Positions 31,045 through 35,613 of a stretch of DNA of 35,613 nt are shown in pieces. Source of the DNA: DASXZH01 sp036502005 (GTDB lineage: Bacteria; Armatimonadota; Fimbriimonadia; Fimbriimonadales; Fimbriimonadaceae); assembly GCA_036502005.1 (NCBI GenBank), contig DASXZH010000060.1:1-35613 (forward strand), in the 5' to 3' direction. The notes below the pieces were generated by a model. It saw only the letters and a program-made list of their open reading frames with translations, was not told where the DNA came from and searched no databases. A program made the translations under genes and the position numbers. Each line of letters begins with the position of its first letter. The stretch's first letter is position 1.

Positions 31045-32590
31045 TTACTTAAAATCGATCAGCTTGCCCTTTGAATCGAGCCTAAACTGCGATAGTCCGC
31101 TTGGCGCCCAGTTCTTGCCCTTCGCATCGTACAGCCCTGCAAAAGAACCCGTATAAACCGTGTTCCCGCTTTGCTGGGAAATCACGGGTTTCGGCGCAAC
31201 CCCATTGGGCCGTTTCTGCAACACTGGAGCAACGTAAGAAATCTGCCCGGAGATGCCGCTAACCGAAACAAGCACATCGGTGTAGTTGCCCGTGGATACC
31301 ACAGTGACCCCACTGTACAGCCCGTTCGTGTAACTGAGGCTCATCACGTCATCCGCATGAATATCGAAAGTGTAGGGCGCTGTTCCCGTTGGCGTCCCTT
31401 CAGAAGTGATCGTAGCAGCAGTTGGTGTCTTCGCAGTAAAGGCGACGAAACCGCCGAATTTGTCTCCAGCCTGGCCGAATAAAAATCCCGACGGATTTGT
31501 CATGACCGTCCCAACTGTCCCCGCTACAAAACGTTGTGGCCCAGGGTAGGGCGACCAACTTGGCCCCTTGGGCATCAACCCAGGATTTACGGGCACGATC
31601 GTTTGCAAGTTCGCACCCGTGAACGAAGTGGTCACGAGCGACTGATACCCGGTCGTCTGCATATCTTTAAGAACATAGGCGACCTGTTGGTCATCGGGCG
31701 AAAAAGTTGCCGAGTTTGAGGCATCATTTGCGGGCGTGATGAAACCCAGTGCCCCGCCCTGAAGGTTAAAAATCTCGGGTTGTGGGGTGGAATCGGTGTA
31801 GTCCGTGAACATGATGAAGTTGCCATCGGGAGAATAGGTTGGAAACACGAAGGGTTGATTCGCGGGGCTGGGAACGATGATGGTGCTTGCGCCGCCGCCC
31901 ACTGGAATAGTGCTTATCGTTGCATTTGTGTTGTTTTGATAAGTTATGTATTTCCCATCGTTCGTGAAACAGGGCATCACTCCGCCGCTCACCCGCAAGA
32001 CCTCGCCGGTGCCTGTTATGCTGCTCGTGTAAATGTTGCTGGCAGCATCGTCGTACGCGATTAGATTGTTTAATGGCGACCATACAGCTCGGCTCGAAGG
32101 CCCAATTATGAGAGCCGCTAGTGAGCCTATGAGGGCTCGTCCCATCATAGTTGCATTCAAAAAGCTGATATCGCGAGGTTGAAACGTCGTAGGCGACATA
32201 GATAATGTGCCCGTCGTGGGTCCAATCTGCACCCTGAACCTGCCCGAAGCTGACTCCGCCAATGGAATTGATCTGGCCGTTCGAATAAGTCCACAGGCCA
32301 TTTTCGCCGAACGTGCCAGTAAATAGAATCTGTGTGTTGCTTATGGTTTGCGGTGGATCCACAACCACATCGGGGAAGGTCGATCCAGCCATTCCATAAA
32401 CCGATACGTTCTGGCCGCTGATACCGATCTGAGAGCTAGGCTTATTTGTAAATGAGACTTGCGCGATGCCAAGTTGCGTTGTCTGCAAGCCGCCCGTTGT
32501 TGTAGCGCCAGATAAGCTTCCGCCACCTCCACAACTCGCAGCCGCAACGGCTACCAGGAAAATTATCGCCAACCGGAAAACGGATCTCAT
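31045..32590 (-). pseudogene. TolB-like propeller lipoprotein with a single-base frameshift
   Basis: Two overlapping frames on the minus strand make one protein. The first (32590 to about 32087) begins with a lipoprotein signal, MRSVFRLAIIFLVAVAAASC, and continues FGENGLWTYSNGQINSIGGVSF and RLTSGSHNWAFEPS. The second resumes at VWSPLNNLIAYDDAASNIYT and runs to 31045 through TolB/PD40-like repeats (PCFTNDGKYITYQN, PTYSPDGNFIMFTDYTD, ATFSPDDQQVAYVL). Removing one T on the minus strand near 32086 restores EPSVWSPLNN, a normal propeller strand, and one protein of about 514 residues. The total of 1546 nt equals 515 codons plus one. This is either a recent frameshift or a sequencing error. The function is unknown. 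Confidence 0.8.
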
Positions 32591-32592
32591 CT

Positions 32593-32607
32593 TCGGATTA
32601 TATCAAG
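32593..32607 (-). promoter_or_regulatory. Extended -10 promoter of the propeller lipoprotein, leaderless
   Basis: CTTGATATAATCCGA on the minus strand is identical to the element before the GH16 gene. The TATAAT here ends 6 nt before ATG 32590, so the mRNA should start at the ATG. Confidence 0.6.
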
Positions 32608-32641
32608 AAAGATGGTTTTAAGCTAGTTGCAAGGGGCTACC

Positions 32642-33109
32642 TTAGTGGGAAGGAGGTTTTGCAGCAGGTGGCTTTGGTTGTCCCGGACCTGCAATAGCGG
32701 GCGGGCCGGTGCGTGGGCCAGGGTTGGCCAAGCTGGCCGCTCCGCCGAGAGCCATCGCAGTGACGAGCGCGGCCGTCAGCACGACCTGCTCAAAAATAAG
32801 GCATCGCGTTATCGTTTTATTCGTGCTCTCGTCATCGGCGAACTTAACATTGGAAAGAACCAGAGCAGTAAGGCCGAAAGCGAACAGCACCGTAATAACT
32901 AGGGCAATGACGAGGGATATATTGACCGATACCGGAGCCGGGCCCTTTGCCATGCCCCCGCCCGCTATCGCGTACCCAATCAACGAACCGATGAGAGTCC
33001 CGCAGCCGACCGATGAGATCACCATCGCGGCAATGCCGATAATCGCAAAGGCGATCTTCCCTATTTGTACCCCGGGCTTTGTGGCCGCGTTTTCTTCCTC
33101 AGTGTGCAA
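32642..33109 (-). CDS. Small membrane protein with a Pro-rich tail, function unknown
   Basis: I do not recognise this 155-residue protein. A short acidic N-terminus is followed by hydrophobic Gly/Ala-rich helices (about 17-52, possibly two), another at about 63-88 (VNISLVIALVITVLFAFGLTALVL), a charged loop, and a last helix at about 104-128. The C-terminal 30 residues are Pro-, Gly- and Ala-rich (PGPRTGPPAIAGPGQPKPP). The start is a TTG at 33109 with no clear ribosome binding site, so the true N-terminus is doubtful. It is divergent from the Cys-rich gene at 33231. Confidence 0.55.
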   Translation of the reverse strand: MHTEEENAATKPGVQIGKIAFAIIGIAAMVISSVGCGTLIGSLIGYAIAGGGMAKGPAPVSVNISLVIALVITVLFAFGLTALVLSNVKFADDESTNKTITRCLIFEQVVLTAALVTAMALGGAASLANPGPRTGPPAIAGPGQPKPPAAKPPSH

Positions 33110-33230
33110 CTTATCGATAGCAGAATGACTTTACCAACTCTGGAAAGACAAGATTAATTTTCTCGTCTCCGCGACATATTCTTGGCGGCACGGCGTAACC
33201 AAATTTGAGACCCGAGTGGGGTGAAATAAT

Positions 33231-33557
33231 ATGGCAAACGAAGAGATTGATGAATGTATTGAGGCCTGCGACGTGTGTGCCGAAGCTTGCCGCAACTGCG
33301 CCGACAACGGACGAAACATGCAAGGCATGGAGCAGTGTGTGGTCCTCTGCGACCAGTGCCAGGAGAGTTGCGAAACCTGCATTGACGCGATGAACGAAGG
33401 CAAGACGACAGAATGTGCCGCCTGCGCGGAAGCATGCGATGAATGCGCGCAGGAATGCGACCGCCATGACAACGATCATTGCAAACGTTGCGCGGAAACG
33501 TGCAGGCGTTGCGCGGAAACCTGCCGCATGGTTTCAGCGGTTTCCGCGACCGGCTAG
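33231..33557 (+). CDS. Four-helix-bundle copper-binding protein (Csp/DUF326-like)
   Basis: This 108-residue protein has 20 cysteines arranged mostly as CxxC and CxxxC along helices (CIEACDVCAEACRNC, CDQCQESCETC, CAACAEACDECAQEC, CKRCAETCRRCAETC). This is the pattern of Csp copper-storage proteins, whose four-helix bundle holds many Cu(I) ions on its inner face. There is no signal peptide, which fits the cytosolic Csp3 type that buffers copper. GGGGTGA lies before ATG 33231. The gene converges on the M61 peptidase gene and overlaps its end by 4 nt. It is 20 kb from the Met-rich barrel gene and 24 kb from the cupredoxin, so a joint role is a guess. Confidence 0.9.
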   Translation: MANEEIDECIEACDVCAEACRNCADNGRNMQGMEQCVVLCDQCQESCETCIDAMNEGKTTECAACAEACDECAQECDRHDNDHCKRCAETCRRCAETCRMVSAVSATG

Positions 33558-35365
33558 TGAGCGTGGGGCCGGATGGCTTCGGACAAGTAATCCGGCTTCG
33601 ACTCATTTCGCACTAGGTGTGGGTTGCGCAACCCGCCCGTATAAAGGATCCGGATGGGGCTCGTGAGCCCATCGAAAGAAGCCTCTAAATCGAACGGCTG
33701 TTTCGCGGCAACGGCATCGGTAAGAGCCTCCATGCTAAACGACTTTCCGTTCACTTTCGTGATTTTCATTCCGGCGTGAACGCCGGCCGAGTGGGCGGGC
33801 ATACCGAAAATAGCGTCGGAAACGTCCCCGTCACCGTTAATGTCGATCCCAAGCGAGAAGTGGAGACCCTTGCTGCCGCCGTGATATTGATGCTCGGAGC
33901 GCTCGTTGGGTTGATCCGTGTACACCAGATTCCAGCCACTGGCCGCGATTTCCTCCATGGGGCCGTTCACATCTACATCGTAAACACGGCTTCTTAAGAA
34001 GGTTGCCCAATCGTTGGGGGCAATGCTGTTTAGGGCGTTTACCACATCGTCGAAAATGTATGGCTTAATAATCGGGCCGGTGTTTGGCGGACCGTAAAAA
34101 ACCTTGACGTAGTCATCGATTGATTTCTTGTCGTCGGTCAGACGCCGGATCTCTGCATCCACATTTAGCCAAACGAGAACGCTTTCGTAGTAATAGTCGC
34201 CACCGGATCTTCTTTCCGCGCCCCAGTCGCCGCCCCGGCCGAAATCGTGGACTGCAACTGCCGTATCCGAAACGGGGCGCCAGTTGCGGCCCTGTTCGCT
34301 CCCCATGAGCGCGCCAATGGCGGCAACTGCTTCTCGCAGTTGGTTCTCGGTCCAGAATCCCGTTCTGGAGGTGAGCATGGTGCCCGTAAACTCCGTAAAG
34401 CCCTCATAAACCCATAGCAGTTCGCCCGCCATCGGGTCTTGGTAGTTGGCGGTGGCTAAGCCTTTCGGCCGCCGATATTTGCCATTCCATGAGTGCGTGA
34501 ACTCGTGGCAGACAAGATAGCCAAGCTCCACCGAATCGCTTGCGCCGTTGGGGCCAATGCCATCCTCGCTCGATTCGTTGTGTTCCAAACCGGTATAGCC
34601 GCCGTACGCGCTGAAGGTTAGTAGAAAGTGGTAATCGTCGTAGTGATGAGCCCCGAAGTAAGCGAATTCTTCCGCGATAAGGCGCTTCATCTTGTCAACC
34701 GTTGCTTCCGGAACTTTTGCTTCTCCGTCCGTATCTGCCGCTAAGTCCATTTCTTGAAGAGGACTGTCGCGCAGGACCACTCGGTTGAAATGCAGGCCCG
34801 TGATAATCGGGTCATCCACCAGGCGCGTTAGCGAGATCGGCCTGTAACTATAAGTGTCGCCATCAATATGGTCAATGGGGAGGGCCGTCCCTACGGACCA
34901 GCTATGGGGCACTTTCAGGCTTGCCTGGAAAGTGATATCGTCGCTTGCTTTACCTGCCGGATAGAGCAGGTTGTCAAACCAGCTAACACGTGCAAACGTG
35001 GCGGTCGCAGATCCACCCGGCTGTTGAACATCGTCGAAATCCGCTTTTAATTCCGTGGCGCCATCGGGAACCTTAAGATGAAACTCGTAAGCATCGACAT
35101 CATCCCGAACCCAAGGAATTTCTTGGCCGTTCACATGGAAATGGAGTTCCATGAGGTTCGAAATAGTGCCAACCGGACTGTGCGCCCCGGGCATCCATTG
35201 AGGGTAATAGAGACTAAATGGGCCTGCGCTTACCGGGATATCTTCGTGGACATGGGTGACTAGGCCAGTGATATTTGACGCATCGGCCTGAAGGCGGATG
35301 GTTTGAGCTGCCCCAAATGATGCTGCGCACATGAGTATGGTGATGGGACAAAGTCGCATGTTCAC
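33554..35365 (-). CDS. M61 family glycyl aminopeptidase with PDZ domain
   Basis: This 603-residue exported metallopeptidase has a signal peptide at about residues 1-20 (ITILMCAASFGAAQ). An N-terminal beta-domain follows (about 22-200). The catalytic part has GGYTGLEHNES (255-265) and the zinc motif HEFTH at 287-291 with Glu288, plus Glu321 in WVYEGFTEF as third ligand. A PDZ domain is at about 495-570 (GLHFSLGIDINGDGDVSDAIFGMPAHSAGVHAGMKI). The DINGDGDVSD stretch in that domain resembles a calcium-binding loop. M61 enzymes remove N-terminal Gly or Ala from peptides. The start is GTG 35365 or ATG 35359; no ribosome binding site separates them. Confidence 0.93.
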   Translation of the reverse strand: MNMRLCPITILMCAASFGAAQTIRLQADASNITGLVTHVHEDIPVSAGPFSLYYPQWMPGAHSPVGTISNLMELHFHVNGQEIPWVRDDVDAYEFHLKVPDGATELKADFDDVQQPGGSATATFARVSWFDNLLYPAGKASDDITFQASLKVPHSWSVGTALPIDHIDGDTYSYRPISLTRLVDDPIITGLHFNRVVLRDSPLQEMDLAADTDGEAKVPEATVDKMKRLIAEEFAYFGAHHYDDYHFLLTFSAYGGYTGLEHNESSEDGIGPNGASDSVELGYLVCHEFTHSWNGKYRRPKGLATANYQDPMAGELLWVYEGFTEFTGTMLTSRTGFWTENQLREAVAAIGALMGSEQGRNWRPVSDTAVAVHDFGRGGDWGAERRSGGDYYYESVLVWLNVDAEIRRLTDDKKSIDDYVKVFYGPPNTGPIIKPYIFDDVVNALNSIAPNDWATFLRSRVYDVDVNGPMEEIAASGWNLVYTDQPNERSEHQYHGGSKGLHFSLGIDINGDGDVSDAIFGMPAHSAGVHAGMKITKVNGKSFSMEALTDAVAAKQPFDLEASFDGLTSPIRILYTGGLRNPHLVRNESKPDYLSEAIRPHAH

Positions 35366-35554
35366 GCTTGGGATGCTACCTAATTGGGGGATGGGGGGAT
35401 TGGTGATAAGTGATAGGAGATAGGGGCATCGGCGTTAAATAAGCTGTAGACCAGGATTTCCAAGGCTGTTGTCCGGGACCTAGTAAGGTTATGAGCGGAC
35501 GTACGGCTGGGTGAGGCGCGAATCCGGGCCCTTGGTGCAGAACCGTGGGGGAGA

Positions 35555-35613
35555 ATGCGCACCGTCCGTATGCGTTTAGTTCTCGAATACGATCCTGGAG
35601 GGCCCGGCGCAAA
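35555..35613 (+). CDS. Possible gene start running off the right edge
   Basis: An ATG at 35555 is preceded by a G-rich GGGGGAG sequence only about 2 nt away, which is too close for a good ribosome binding site. It opens MRTVRMRLVLEYDPGGPGA to the window edge; a second ATG at 35570 is in frame. The LVLEYD step is reminiscent of the beginning of TruA-type pseudouridine synthases, but 19 residues are too few to decide. The opposite strand is also open in part. Confidence 0.3.
   Translation, partial: MRTVRMRLVLEYDPGGPGA

Noticed and set aside
35376..35612. A 78-codon minus-strand frame at the right edge
   Set aside because: Its second half is low-complexity Pro/Ser/His translated from simple repeats; no family was recognised.
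35460..35613. A structured RNA (RNase P or SRP) at the right edge
   Set aside because: Some G-rich words looked suggestive, but the conserved motifs of either RNA are missing.

Overview
The window (about 35.6 kb, moderately GC-rich) looks like chromosomal DNA of a double-membraned bacterium. It encodes several outer-membrane beta-barrels, exported lipoproteins and a type IV pilus secretin, alongside genes common in Gram-positive-like lineages (RNase J, PyrR, M42 peptidase). Together with intergenic regions full of degenerate short repeats and the apparent leaderless promoters, this suggests a diderm of the Terrabacteria side, most likely Armatimonadota (Fimbriimonadia-like). That placement is inference from gene content. 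No phage, transposase, CRISPR array or rRNA was seen.

Layout, left to right: a 5'-truncated retropepsin-like protease and a DUF1579 protein (1-1210); RNase J on the minus strand facing away from a primary-type sigma factor, followed by a DUF892 ferritin-like protein (1213-4622); an ECF-type sigma factor fused to a membrane helix and an extracytoplasmic domain (4958-6436); an export/envelope cluster of a DUF5916 outer-membrane protein, a copper-type cupredoxin lipoprotein and a TIGR03118-like lipoprotein (6802-10176); an M42 aminopeptidase-ndk pair (10586-12095); a Met-rich FixH/YtkA-like domain fused to a barrel (12406-14016) and a membrane protein of unknown function (14101-14952); a pyrimidine operon pyrR-pyrB-pyrC plus a 119-residue companion (15433-18592); a repeat-rich stretch holding a vapBC-type toxin-antitoxin pair bracketed by a 110-bp direct repeat (18593-20751); an ExeA-like ATPase and the pilus assembly operon pilMNOPQ, which has an intrinsic terminator at each end (20752-27498); a DUF721/DciA-like gene coupled to a short ComEC whose 3' end lies inside an antisense tRNA-Arg gene (27643-29493); a GH16 glucanase, an SMI1/KNR4 protein, a frameshifted propeller lipoprotein, a small membrane protein, a 20-cysteine copper-storage-type protein and an M61 peptidase (29511-35365).

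Functional links: PilMNOP form the inner-membrane alignment platform that feeds the PilQ secretin. With the ExeA-like ATPase and ComEC they suggest twitching and/or DNA uptake. The cupredoxin, the Met-rich barrel protein and the Cys-rich four-helix protein all point to copper handling, although they are not adjacent. The pyr genes overlap and are likely one transcript making UMP precursors.

The most unusual material is non-coding. Nearly every large intergenic gap holds a different family of degenerate repeats or hairpins: phased CGCAAAG 8-mers, GGAGTGCGGGAA hairpins, GAAACCTA tandems, a 230-bp element with inverted ends, and the duplicated block around vapBC. At least four genes show a -10-like hexamer exactly 6 nt before the ATG, implying leaderless mRNAs. 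I see no clearly new multi-gene system. The best leads are the repeat-bracketed toxin-antitoxin cassette, the leaderless promoters and the fused sigma factor.
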